NCBI GenBank assembly: GCA_965248995.1
Contig: CBDFKY010000005.1
Span: forward strand, 186,001-250,000
Direction: 5' to 3'
Source: CBDFKY01 sp965248995
GTDB lineage: Bacteria; Pseudomonadota; Alphaproteobacteria; Rickettsiales; UBA998
DNA: 64,000 nucleotides
Shown: piece by piece, positions 6,284 to 17,100 of the stretch
Layout of the letters: each line of letters begins with the position of its first letter
Position numbering within the stretch: position 1 is the stretch's first letter
Notes under the pieces: generated by a model
What the model was told of the DNA's origin: nothing
Databases searched by the model: none
The model's input: the letters and a program-made list of their open reading frames with translations, nothing else
Made by a program: the position numbers and the translations under genes

Positions 6284-7942
6284 ATGACATTACCAAGCGC
6301 TAAGACAATTTTGAATTGGTACCTTTATGGAAGCAGTAATGTTCCCGTTGAAAAGGCTACGGATACTTTAATCCGTCCAGACGATAGAACAAGTACAGTG
6401 TCTATCAACAAACAGGAGTTTATGGATACGGGTGGAGGTCGTTTCGCAGTTGCATCACAGTTTGAACTTGTTCAAAGATTTTTTGCTGCACCTGTTGATT
6501 TATTTGTTCGTGATAAGGTTTACACCAAGACAGAAGTTGCTTCATTGCTTGGATATACTAGCAATGATTTTTATGGATGGGATATGCAGCAATACAACTT
6601 TGTAGATGGCAAAGATGATCTTGCTGAACGCACTTACATATATAACTCAATGCGATTTAAAATTGTAGACAATACCACGTTTGTTTTACCTAGTGGGTCA
6701 CTAGATGATCGTAAAATTACTAATTTTGCATCAGAGCCAATTTATAAAGACGGTGCAGGAAACGTAACGGAAAATTTTGATCTTAAAAGTAATGATCTCG
6801 CTACGTTAATTGCAAATGGGGTGTTTCTTAAGCCTTGGAATGATCCTTCAGGAATTGGAAGGACTGTATATTTGAACTTTACTGGCAATGTAACTCCACG
6901 CACTACAGATTATACTCGTACTACTTATACAAATGAAAAAGATACTGCTTTAGCGTGGAATTCTTCTTATTTAAACAATGGATTATACGATAAAGTCAAA
7001 GCGCTATCTGATAATTTATTTTCTGAGCAAGTCGGAACAACACGCTTTCTCGATTCACAAAACCGCCCTATTTTTTACGGTACAGACAGTGATAATTCCC
7101 TCTCAACGCATGACTTGCAAAGGGCTCCTTACTTAAAGCCTTATATTCAAAACGGAGTTGTCCTCATTGGCGGAAAAGGGAATGATACGTTAACTGGTTA
7201 TGGCAAGAATGACCTGCTTATTGGTGGGGCGGGGGCGGATAAGTTCCATGTTCAAGGTAAGGAAACGATTCAAGACGCCACGCCGGAAGACCGTGTTTAT
7301 ATTAATGGCGTGGAAGTTACAGGAGGGCTTAAGCCGCTTGGTTTTGATGTGCCGATTGCGGTAAATGAAGCGCGGGGACATGTATTTGAAGTGTTAAGCG
7401 GCGACATCAACCAGCCCACGGGTGCGACATTGGCGGTCAAATATCTGTGGGATAATGATGCGATTGCTATCATCAAGGATTACACCCGCCCTTATTTGGG
7501 CATTGGCGATGGTAACATTGAAATTTACGAATATAAGCATGGCACGCCAACTTCACTTTCTGATTTAATCAAAGCATACAACACTGCTTACAATAATACG
7601 ACCAACACGACCACAACCGCAGGTGGCAGTTCCGCAGCCGCACCCTCTGGGGCGGATACCAATTCTGCCAATGCCAGCGCAACGGTGTACAAACCCACCA
7701 TCGGCACCACGGAACTGCATGCGACGATAGACGCGGTGTTCGACGGCCTGTCAGGTTCGGGAGCACTCGCCAAATGGCAGCAGTTCCTGCCAACATTGGT
7801 GAAACTCAAAGATTATACACTACATTCCATTCCCCAAACCGAAGATTTCTTCGGTAACGCCACCACCACCCCGATCCCGCAAGTGGGGATGAGTGCTGCT
7901 AACGATAATTTTTCTTTAATGGTTCTCTTGAAAGCTGCATAA
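6284..7942 (+). CDS. RTX protein A: unknown N-terminal domain plus shared RTX C-terminal region
   Basis: This is a 552-residue protein. Residues ~1-285 form an N-terminal domain I do not recognise, encoded by AT-rich DNA. From about residue 290 there are a few glycine-aspartate calcium-binding nonapeptides (GGKGNDTL, GYGKNDLL, GGAGADKF). A region shared with the two following RTX proteins follows: RVYINGVEVTGGLKPLGFDV, YLWDNDAIA, a Thr/Asn/Ala/Ser-rich linker, YKPTIGTTELHATIDAVFDG and IPQTEDFFGN. It ends earlier than its relatives, with ANDNFSLMVLLKAA. RTX proteins normally leave through type I secretion and fold on binding calcium outside. There is no N-terminal signal peptide. By analogy with its neighbours the N-terminal domain may be an enzyme acting on the cell wall, but this is inference. 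Confidence 0.75.
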   Translation: MTLPSAKTILNWYLYGSSNVPVEKATDTLIRPDDRTSTVSINKQEFMDTGGGRFAVASQFELVQRFFAAPVDLFVRDKVYTKTEVASLLGYTSNDFYGWDMQQYNFVDGKDDLAERTYIYNSMRFKIVDNTTFVLPSGSLDDRKITNFASEPIYKDGAGNVTENFDLKSNDLATLIANGVFLKPWNDPSGIGRTVYLNFTGNVTPRTTDYTRTTYTNEKDTALAWNSSYLNNGLYDKVKALSDNLFSEQVGTTRFLDSQNRPIFYGTDSDNSLSTHDLQRAPYLKPYIQNGVVLIGGKGNDTLTGYGKNDLLIGGAGADKFHVQGKETIQDATPEDRVYINGVEVTGGLKPLGFDVPIAVNEARGHVFEVLSGDINQPTGATLAVKYLWDNDAIAIIKDYTRPYLGIGDGNIEIYEYKHGTPTSLSDLIKAYNTAYNNTTNTTTTAGGSSAAAPSGADTNSANASATVYKPTIGTTELHATIDAVFDGLSGSGALAKWQQFLPTLVKLKDYTLHSIPQTEDFFGNATTTPIPQVGMSAANDNFSLMVLLKAA

Positions 7943-7963
7943 AAATCTGGTAAGGATTACGTC

Positions 7964-8650
7964 GTGAAAAAACAGATACATATAACTGCTCTGATATTTG
8001 CAACTTTGTTAAATCTTGCAAATGAAACAAGCGTTGCAAATGCGAGTGAAAAAAGGGAATGGACGCTTGACCCTATAGATAATCGTGCGAATATTCCTAA
8101 TAAGTTTCCGCTTTGCCATGAATTGCTTTCTTTGCTAAACGATTCAGCAAATAAAGATTATATTCTTCAATGGAAGAAGGGAGATGTGGCGTTAGTAATT
8201 CCGAAGTCCTTCAAAAACTTCCGTCTTCCCATTTGGAAGGACGTGCCGAAAGATCAATGGGGAGAAATACTTTCTAAAAAGGACCAAAAGAGCATGACAC
8301 CAGCAGGAGGTATTCAAACCACGCAGATGGATGTAGATCATGACGGGAAAGCGGATAAAATCCTTAGGTTTTGGATTGGCGATCCACAATCAAGCTGGCG
8401 TACCCCTAGATGTCGCGTGGCGTTAGATTCACTAAAGTATCTTAAAGCATTTAACACAGAGGGAGGCAATAATACTGATGCCTGTTTCATGCTCTATTAT
8501 AAGGGCAGAGCCTATCAAAAAGCAGGTACAGCATTCATAATTGTTTATGAAGGTTCGCAAACTCGTACAATAGACGGTCTGCATTTCTATGCGTCACCTG
8601 TTTGCAGCTTTACTCCACCTAAAACCTATTTTCAGAAATCCACCAAATAA
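7964..8650 (+). CDS. Small signal-peptide protein paired with the GH24 RTX protein
   Basis: The GTG at 7964 follows AAGGA, and the first ~27 residues are a signal peptide (KK, then ITALIFATLLNLA, then SVANASEK). The mature ~200 residues have a DVDHDGKADKI segment like a calcium-binding loop and four cysteines (CHEL, CRV, CFML, CSF). I do not recognise the family. The gene lies 22 bases after RTX protein A and 17 bases before RTX protein B, in AT-rich DNA like B's N-terminal domain. A periplasmic partner that protects the producer from the adjacent lysozyme domain is an attractive inference, but nothing in the sequence proves it. Confidence 0.7.
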   Translation: MKKQIHITALIFATLLNLANETSVANASEKREWTLDPIDNRANIPNKFPLCHELLSLLNDSANKDYILQWKKGDVALVIPKSFKNFRLPIWKDVPKDQWGEILSKKDQKSMTPAGGIQTTQMDVDHDGKADKILRFWIGDPQSSWRTPRCRVALDSLKYLKAFNTEGGNNTDACFMLYYKGRAYQKAGTAFIIVYEGSQTRTIDGLHFYASPVCSFTPPKTYFQKSTK

Positions 8651-8666
8651 CTACGGAGATCTTATC

Positions 8667-10541
8667 ATGCCCATCACCTATAAACCACTGACACAATCCG
8701 CTTATGTTACCCAGCGCTATGATTTGATTCGTTTGTTTGAAAACTACAAACCCTTTTTATACGACGATTCAAAAAACAAAGCCACTATTGGCACGGGATT
8801 TAACGTGGAAGATGATAGGGTACGCATAGAAGTGGTAAAAGTAATTACGGTGGCGGCTGGCACCAATGCTGATGGAGACATTCTTAGTGCAAGCCTTAAT
8901 AACATCATCTCCACCCACGCATCCTCCAGCGCAAACACATTGGCTGGCTTGCTAAACCCAGAAATGAAAAACTATTCCGATGCGCACCCTACTCTAAATA
9001 TGCGTACCACCTTCACCTTTACCAGTGAAGCGGAAGCCAAGCAGGTATTCAACACTCTTGCGCCAACTTATGAAAATGTGGTGAGTGCGAAACTGCCTTC
9101 CGTACCTCAATATGCAGAAGAACGGCTTGCGCTGTTTTCGCTTGCCTATAATAGCCCTACCCTGATCGGACCAAAATTAACCGCTGCAATTAGTGATGGC
9201 AATCGTGCCGAGGCTTGGTATGAAATCCGTTATGATTCAAACGGTGATGATCTGCCAGGCATTGCCAAGGGGCGATATTACGAGTCTGAAGTGTTCAAGC
9301 CGTACAAAGACCATGTCAATCCAACACTGGATGAGGCAAAAGAAATGGGCACCATGTTTGCCCATCATAAAACAGATATTCTTGCCTATGACAAGCTGTA
9401 CGGGGCACAATTAACGCTGGAGTATAATGCGCTATTTTCAAATGATTTAAAATACCATATAGAGCCTGCCATCACGTTACTAAAAACAACGTACAACATT
9501 CCTGTAAGCATTGCGTTAGATGAACTTCAAGTAGCGGACACTGAAAATCTCCACTTAAAAGGGGATGGCACGCCGAATGACGTTAACAAAAACGACTTTT
9601 TGATTGGCGATGACAGTGCCAACCTGTTAAACGGTGGGGGAGGCAGAAACGTGCTTGTTGGTGGTGCGGGCAACGATGCGTTGGGTGATTATAATGCAGC
9701 GACCACGATGGCAACCGCATCACAACTTTACGGAGGCGCTGGTGACGACCACTTCGGCGTGTTTGGAAAAGCCGTCATCAAGGACATCGAACGTAACGAC
9801 AAAGTGTATGTTGATAACATCCAGGTGACGGGCGGGATCAAGCCGCTTGGCTTTGATGTTCCCATTGCCACCAACTTCCAGACGGGCCATGTGTTTCAGG
9901 TAGCGGGTGGAGACATCCTACAAGAAAACGGCGCGACACTTAACGTCAAATTCCTGTGGGATAACGACGCGATCGCCACCATAGAGAATTACACGCGCCC
10001 TTACCTGCAGCAGGGTGACGGGCATATCGAAATCTACCAGGTCGGGCATGGCTCCTCCACGCCGCTCGCCACGTGGATCAAAGCCTATAACGACGCCTAT
10101 AACAACACCACGAACAGTACCAACACCACTACAACAGCGGGTGGCGGTTCAGCTGCCGCGCCATCCGGTGCAAGCAACTCCGCTAATAGCAGCGCCAACG
10201 TATACAAACCCACCATCGGCACGACGGAACTGCATGCGACGATAGACGCGGTGTTCGACGGGTTCTCCGGCTCTTCCGCTTCCGCCGCACTTGCCAAATG
10301 GCAGCAGCACCTCCCCACCCTGCTCGGACTCAAGGATTACGTCCTCCACACCATCCCCCAGACCGAGGATTTCTTCGGGAATGCCATCAGCACCCCCATC
10401 AACATCGTCGGCATGTCCGATACCCAGCTGCTCACCGATATCGTCGAGGAAGCTTACGGGCGCACCCTCCCCCTGACATGGCGCAGCTCACCGCAGGCAT
10501 CACCTCCGACGCCGATGCGAGTAAAACATTGCAGCCCGTAA
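8667..10541 (+). CDS. RTX protein B: GH24 lysozyme domain plus shared RTX region (3' frameshift)
   Basis: The ATG at 8667 follows CGGAG. The N-terminus has E25 in LIRLFENYKPF, D34 in YDDS and T40 in ATIGTGF. The E-9-D-6-T spacing equals the E11-D20-T26 triad of T4 lysozyme, so a peptidoglycan-cleaving GH24 domain is well supported. Nonapeptides begin near residue 310 (LIGDDSANLL, GGAGNDAL, GGAGDDHF), followed by the region shared with A and C. Relative to the repeat in gene C one C is missing at about 10477 (TGACATGG against TGACCATGG), so the protein ends in an unrelated WRSSPQ tail. Without that deletion it would end at 10582 with VNDNCIFNFILKAV, like its siblings. Confidence 0.85.
   Translation: MPITYKPLTQSAYVTQRYDLIRLFENYKPFLYDDSKNKATIGTGFNVEDDRVRIEVVKVITVAAGTNADGDILSASLNNIISTHASSSANTLAGLLNPEMKNYSDAHPTLNMRTTFTFTSEAEAKQVFNTLAPTYENVVSAKLPSVPQYAEERLALFSLAYNSPTLIGPKLTAAISDGNRAEAWYEIRYDSNGDDLPGIAKGRYYESEVFKPYKDHVNPTLDEAKEMGTMFAHHKTDILAYDKLYGAQLTLEYNALFSNDLKYHIEPAITLLKTTYNIPVSIALDELQVADTENLHLKGDGTPNDVNKNDFLIGDDSANLLNGGGGRNVLVGGAGNDALGDYNAATTMATASQLYGGAGDDHFGVFGKAVIKDIERNDKVYVDNIQVTGGIKPLGFDVPIATNFQTGHVFQVAGGDILQENGATLNVKFLWDNDAIATIENYTRPYLQQGDGHIEIYQVGHGSSTPLATWIKAYNDAYNNTTNSTNTTTTAGGGSAAAPSGASNSANSSANVYKPTIGTTELHATIDAVFDGFSGSSASAALAKWQQHLPTLLGLKDYVLHTIPQTEDFFGNAISTPINIVGMSDTQLLTDIVEEAYGRTLPLTWRSSPQASPPTPMRVKHCSP
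10311..10524 (+). repeat. 214-nt repeat, copy in RTX gene B
   Basis: It is identical by eye to 12569-12783 except for one missing C at about 10477. Both flanks diverge. It encodes the LPTLLGLKDYVLHT to SDADAS segment. Confidence 0.9.
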
Positions 10542-10604
10542 ATGATAATTGCATTTTTAATTTTATCTTGAAAGCTGTTTAAGCTTTCTGATATTCATAT
10601 TAGC

Positions 10605-11150
10605 ATGAAGAAGATAATCAGACTCTGCCTTGCCTTATTTCTTGCGTTGCTGTGTGGAGCGGAGACGCATGCTGAAACCGTGACTAAAAAATATGAAGGA
10701 GATAGTTCCTTTACCTGTGGTGGAAAAACCTATTCGATACCCACGTATTTTCCTTATCAAAAATCTTATTCTTCTGGTACTCGCTATTTAAAAGCAAGTT
10801 GTTCAAAAACTGGCTTTGAAGTCAGCATTAATTTAGATAAAGACTGTCAAGGTCAACATGATTGCGAGGTAGCAAAATTTACTTTCGGCATTATCGACCA
10901 AGGAGTTATGGGTGTAATTTCAGCAGGATATTTCAATACCACTAAAAGTTTTTCCTTGAAAGATGAGCCATTAAACGGTTTCTATCTGCCTTCCAAGTGT
11001 TATGCCTACTGTAATAAAATGTTTTTTTTATGGTTTGATAATAATAAAGCGTACGCTATAGGTTCTGAGTTTTCTCATGGCTTCGAAAAAGATACAAGAG
11101 AGCTTGAACAGTCTGTTAAATCATATCTTCATAGCGCAAAAGGAAATTAA
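10605..11150 (+). CDS. Small signal-peptide protein paired with the GH19 RTX protein
   Basis: This 181-residue protein starts with MKKIIRLCLALFLALLCGAE, then THAETV, a standard signal peptide with a likely cut after HA. The mature part has seven cysteines (FTCGGK, ASCSK, KDCQGQHDCEV, SKCYAYCNK), consistent with disulfides in the periplasm. No family was recognised. Its stop is two bases before the start of the giant GH19-RTX gene, so the two are almost certainly co-transcribed. It is AT-rich like the GH19 domain and unlike the RTX part. It repeats the secreted-small-protein-then-RTX order seen twice upstream. A role as inhibitor or immunity factor, or as an export or folding partner, is inference. 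Confidence 0.7.
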   Translation: MKKIIRLCLALFLALLCGAETHAETVTKKYEGDSSFTCGGKTYSIPTYFPYQKSYSSGTRYLKASCSKTGFEVSINLDKDCQGQHDCEVAKFTFGIIDQGVMGVISAGYFNTTKSFSLKDEPLNGFYLPSKCYAYCNKMFFLWFDNNKAYAIGSEFSHGFEKDTRELEQSVKSYLHSAKGN

Positions 11151-11152
11151 CA

Positions 11153-14100
11153 ATGAAAGAGAAGCAAGTTACTATTTTCGAAACCCCTTTTATCGCAGAT
11201 ATTGGTGCAATTTACAACAGTGGGCATAATGATTATATCAAATATCTTTTTGATGAAATGATTTTTCAGGGTGTTACTGAAACGAATCAGATTTCCTATG
11301 TCTTAGCAACTGCAAAACACGAAACTCAAGGATTTACTAGCTTACACGAAAAATATAATGGCAATTCTGCTTACGACTATTTCATGGCTAAATACAGTGA
11401 TAGAACAGATTTAGGAAATCGTCCTGGAACTGACGATGGATATACTTATTATGGTCGAGGATTTGTTCATCTGACCGGACGTGCCAATTACGAAAAGATG
11501 GGTAATCAGTTTGGAGTAGATTTATTAAATCATCCTGAAAAAGCAGAGGAACCTCTCCTTGCAGCAAAAATCGCCGTTTACGGTATGTTGCATGGTTCTT
11601 TTACGGGAGCCACACTTTCGCAATATATTAATTCAGATAAGGCAGATTATTTAGGGGCGAGAGCCATAATAAATGGTATTGATCAAAATTCTTTAATCGC
11701 TGGTTACGCTAAAGATTACGACGCATTACTGGAATCAAAATTACCCACCAGAACGATTCCATATACATGGGACATGCGTACGGATAACGCCACCAACGAT
11801 CTTATCAAAGGAGGCAATGCTAACGATACGCTTTACGGTGGAAAAGGCGATGATAAACTCTATGGCGGGAAAGGTGACGACTACCTAGATGGAGGTGACG
11901 GCATTGATTACCTCTATGGTGGGCCTGGAAAAAACACATTAGTCGGTGGTGAAAAGGGTGATGTGATTGCTAACTTTGGTGGTCAGGATTCCATTTACGG
12001 AGGCGCTGGCGACGACCATTTCGGTGTTTACGGCAAAGGCACGATCAAGGACATCGAACGCGACGACCACGTCTATGTCGACAACATCCAGGTTACCGGC
12101 GGCATCAAACCTCTCGGCTTCGACGTGCCCATCGCCCTGAACACCAAAACGGGGCATGTGTTCCAGGTCACCGGCGGCGATATCCTGCAGGAGAACGGAG
12201 CTACGCTGAATATCAAGTTTCTCTGGGACAATGACGCCGTCGCCACCATCGAAAATTATACCCGTCCCTACCTTCAGCAGGGTGACGGACATATCGAGAT
12301 CTACCAGATGGGGCACGGTTCCTCCACCCCGCTCGCCAGTCTCCTCAAAGCCTATAACGACGCCTACAACAATACCACCAACAGCAGCAACGGCAGCAGC
12401 AGCGCAGGCGGCGCTTCCGCCGCCGCGCCCTCCGGTGCTTCCAATTCCGCCAACAGCAGCGCGGAGGTCTACAAGCCCACCGTCGGTACCGTCCAGCTGC
12501 GTGCCTCCGTCGACGGCGCGTTCGATACCTTGTCGGGTTCCGGTGCGCTCGCCAAATGGCAGCAGTACCTCCCCACCCTGCTCGGACTCAAGGATTACGT
12601 CCTCCACACCATCCCCCAGACCGAGGATTTCTTCGGGAATGCCATCAGCACCCCCATCAACATCGTCGGCATGTCCGATACCCAGCTGCTCACCGATATC
12701 GTCGAGGAAGCTTACGGGCGCACCCTCCCCCTGACCATGGCGCAGCTCACCGCAGGCATCACCTCCGACGCCGATGCGAGTAAGACCCTCCAGCCCATCA
12801 TCATCGCTGCCGGCAATCAGTCCGTCACCGGTAACACGCTGGATACGCCCTACATCATCACCGGCAGCAACGCCACCGTCACCGATGCCAAAGGCTCCGA
12901 CACCTACATCGTCGATCCCGGTTTCGGGTCGCTTACCATCAAAGATTCCAGCGGCGGCACTTATACCAACATCATTGCGGCCGCCTATAACCAGACCAAC
13001 GTTCAGACCGATACCATCCGCTTTACCCACCTTACCGCCGATCATGCCTCCATCACCCGTGACGGCAACGACCTGCTCATCAGGGAAGTCGGTACCAGCA
13101 ACCTGGTGCGCGTCAAGGACGATTTCGCCCATGAAGCGGGCAGCTCGCTCCTGTTCAGCAGCAGCGCCGATCATGCCGTCGAGCAGATCGTGTTCGCGGA
13201 CGGAGCGACCAAAACCACCATCGACATCCGCCGTGCGGTCACGGAAGCGCAGGCAACGGACGGGAACGACCATATCATTGGCACCGTCGACCCGGATATC
13301 CTGCAGGGGAAGAAAGGCGCGGATACACTGGAAGGTGGCGATGGCGGAGATATGTATAAATTCAACGCGGGCGACGGAGCCGACCTGATCCGCGATCATC
13401 AGCAGGACGTGTTCCTGGACAGTAACGACAGCGTCAAGTTCGGTGCGGGCCTCAGTCTGGACAACGCCGTCTTCACCCGCGTCGATGTCTCGGCCAGTGG
13501 ACAGGCGACCGCGAACCTGGAAGGTAAGGGGCTGCTGATCGATTTCGGCGGCGGGGACAAGATGGTGATCGACAGCCAGTTCGATGTCTCAACGCTCGGT
13601 TACGGCACGTTCGACGCGTACAGCTTCGTGCCACAGGCCATTTTGAATAATCCGCTGAGCCAACTGGCTTCGGTGACGCAAATCCCGCCCGGTTTCGATT
13701 CCACCGGGTATACCAACCAGTCCGGCATCCATATCGTGACCAATACGGTCACGGGCGGATATGATGTGACCGTGGACGATATCAATTATCATTACACCAC
13801 GCCCGCCAATCCGCAGGCGGGGGGGCTGGTAATTCCCGCCCCCGATGACCGTATCGAGACGTTCATCTTTTTCGGCGACGGCACTGCACTTTCCGCGGAA
13901 GAAGTACAGCAATTGATGGTGGACCGCGCGAAGACCGACGGTAATGACCATATCGCAGGGTTTGCAGAGAGCGAGACGCTCGACGGCGGTGCGGGGAACG
14001 ATACGCTGGAAGGTGGAGACGACGGCGATACCTACCTGTTCGGTCTCGGTTACGGCCAGGACACCGTTCATGACTCTATGACCAACGTGTTGATGAAAGC

Positions 14101-17100
14101 ACCGGATACCGTAGAATTCGGTGACGGCATCACTACCGCTAATATTCACGCGACGCGGGCGGCAGGATCAGACGATCTGGTATTCAGGATTGACGGGGTG
14201 AGTGATACGTTGACCATTAAGAACCAGTTCGCCTCCAGCACGCTGGGACTGGACAGTTTTTATTCACTGAACGAACGCATCGAGTCGTTCCAGTTCGCGG
14301 GCGGCACCAGCTGGAACGCGTCGGATATTCAAACCAGACTGTTGCAGAAAACAGCGGGCAATGACCTGCTGCAGGGCTTTTTCTCGAAAGACGTGCTCGA
14401 CGGCGGTGCGGGCAACGACACGCTGATGGGCGGCGATATGGGCGATACTTATATCTTTGCCAAAGGGTATGGCAACGACGTCATCGACGACCGCATGACC
14501 AGTATCCTGTTCAAGGATAACGACCGCCTCGCTTTCGGGCCCGGCATCACGAAAACCAATGTGAGCTTTGCGCGGGGAACGGATCAGGATGATCTGGTGG
14601 TGACCCTGAACGATACCGGTGAGGCGGTGACGATTAAAAACCAGTTCGACTACGAACCGTTCGAACCGGAAAGCATTTTCTCCATCAACAACGCTATCGA
14701 GGAATTTTATTTTTCGGACGGCAGCGCCTATACCTATCAGGATATCTGGAACCTCCTGCTCAAAAGCACACCGGGTGACGATCACCTGATCGGCTTCTTC
14801 CGCAACGATACGCTGGACGGCGGGGCCGGGAACGATCTGCTCGAAGGTGGTACTATGAGCGATACCTACATTTACGCTACGGGATACGGCAACGACACCA
14901 TCCGTGATCTCGATTCGGGTATTACCAGTGACGATAACGACAAGGTGCAGTTCACCAACCTGACGCGTGCGCAAGTCACGTTCGCGGAAGGCGCCGACCG
15001 CAACGACCTCGTGGTTAAAATTATCGCGACGGGTGAAACTTTGACCATTATCGATCAAAACCTGACCTTTAACGTAGGCGGCCCACCTTATCAGATCGAA
15101 CAGTTCATGTTCAGCGACCAGACACTTTCCGCGGCAGAGGTGCGTACCGCCATTACCGCCAGCCAAGGCACGACGGGAAATGACACGATTCACGGCTCTT
15201 TCGGCAATGACACGCTGGACGGCGGTGCAGGTAACGACCGTCTGGAAGGCGGCGACGGCGCGGATACGTACGTCTTCGGCAAAGGATATGGGCAGGACAC
15301 GATCTACGATGTCGAGAACGAAGTCTTCCTTGCGGGAAATGATCGCATCCTGTTCAACAGTTCGGTCACGCCCGCTGATGTGACGCTGGCACGCAACGCC
15401 AATCCGTTCGATCTCGTGGTAAAGCTCAGTTCCGGCGACAGCATCACCGTGCAGGACCATCATAAGATTTTCAATATTGGTGCGCCTCCTTTTGAAATGG
15501 CGACCATCGAGTTTTCCGACGGCACGGTATGGAACACCGACATGATCCGCTCCAAGCTTTTGCAAGCCACGGCTGGCAATGACACCATCACGGGGTTTTT
15601 CACCAATGATACGCTGATCGGCGGCAAGGGGAACGACCTGCTCGACGGTGGCGACGGCAGCGACACCTATATCTACAATACGGGCGACGGTGTGGATACG
15701 ATCGCGGAACATCTGGCCAATGTGTTTTATGATACGCCGGATACGCTGCAGTTCGGCGCGGGCATCACGGAGGCAAGCATCAGTCTTTCCAAATCCAGCC
15801 TTTCCAGCACCGATCTGACGGTAAAGATAAACAATGTCGCTGCAGTGGTGATCAAAGACCAGTTCAGTGATTATAACCATGTGGAACAGATAAAATTCGC
15901 CAGCGGCGTGGTGTGGGACGATGAGGCGGTTCTTGCCAGACTGACCGGCGGCACGGCAGGGAACGATACGATTTCGGGCAGCACGGTCGTCAACACCATC
16001 GCGGGCGGAGCGGGCAACGACGTGCTGGAATTCGCCGACACCGCCAACCAGCATTATACGCAGCATCTCCTGGGCGGTACGGGTAATGACACGTATTTTT
16101 ACGGCAGCGGTTACGGCCCGACGTTCATCTCCGACAGCGCCGGGTCGGATACGCTGAAATTCAACTCCGGCATCACGCTTTCCAGCCTGACTTACGAACA
16201 GAGCCGAAACGACCTGGTCATCCATGTGGGCACCAGCGCGAATGACAGCATCCGTATCGAAGGGTATTTCGATGCGGGCAACGGCCACAGGGTAGAATCG
16301 CTCAACGTCGCGGGTACGACGACTTCGCTTAATGCATTGCTCAGCACCAGTACGAACGGGAATGACAATCTGCTTGGCACCGCGGGCGCCGACGTAATGA
16401 CGGGCGGCCTCGGCAATGATACGCTGGACGGCGCCGGGGGACGCGATACGCTGGACGGCGGGCCCGGCAACGACCGCCTGATCGGCGGTGCGCCTTCACT
16501 GTACGAAACGGTGAACGATGTTTATATCTTCAACATCGGCTACGGCAACGACACCATCTACGACGTGCAGCAGCATCTTTATTATTCGACGATGGATACG
16601 ATTCAATTGGGTGCAGGCATTACGCCGAACGCCGTGACGGTGATGCGTGATGGCGACGACATGGTGCTGCGCATCAGTGCCACGGACACACTTCGGGTGG
16701 AAAGCCAATTTGATGTCCTGGGCTACAACGCCGTGGAAGTGGTGCAATTCGCCGACGGTACCGTCTGGGGGATGCAGGAACTGCGCCAGCACGCGCAGAC
16801 CGTAACCGACGGCAATGATCTGATCGGCACCTATCATAACATCAATGACAGCGTCCATGCCGGTGCGGGTAACGATACGGTGCTCGGCTCCAGCGGTGAC
16901 GACGCCATTTTCGGAGATGCGGGGGATGATTTCATCAATTACCGCTCGGGCCTTTATACGGGATACTGCACGCTGGATGGCGGAGACGGTAACGATACGA
17001 TCACCGGCTCAGGGAGTAGCGTCCTGATCTACGGGGGTAACGGCAATGATTCCATCACCGGCGGCATCGGCGACTACGATACGCTGCAAGGCGGCAACGG

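Noticed and set aside
14264..16288. A 674-codon open frame on the minus strand inside the giant RTX gene (and a 486-codon one at 11939-13399)
   Set aside because: They mirror the period and GC bias of the RTX repeats on the plus strand. The translations lack recognisable domains and sensible starts, and the plus strand has clear GH19/RTX motifs.
13256..16804. The regularly spaced RTX units as a CRISPR-like array
   Set aside because: The units are ~400 nt of diverged coding repeats with no short identical direct repeats or spacers.
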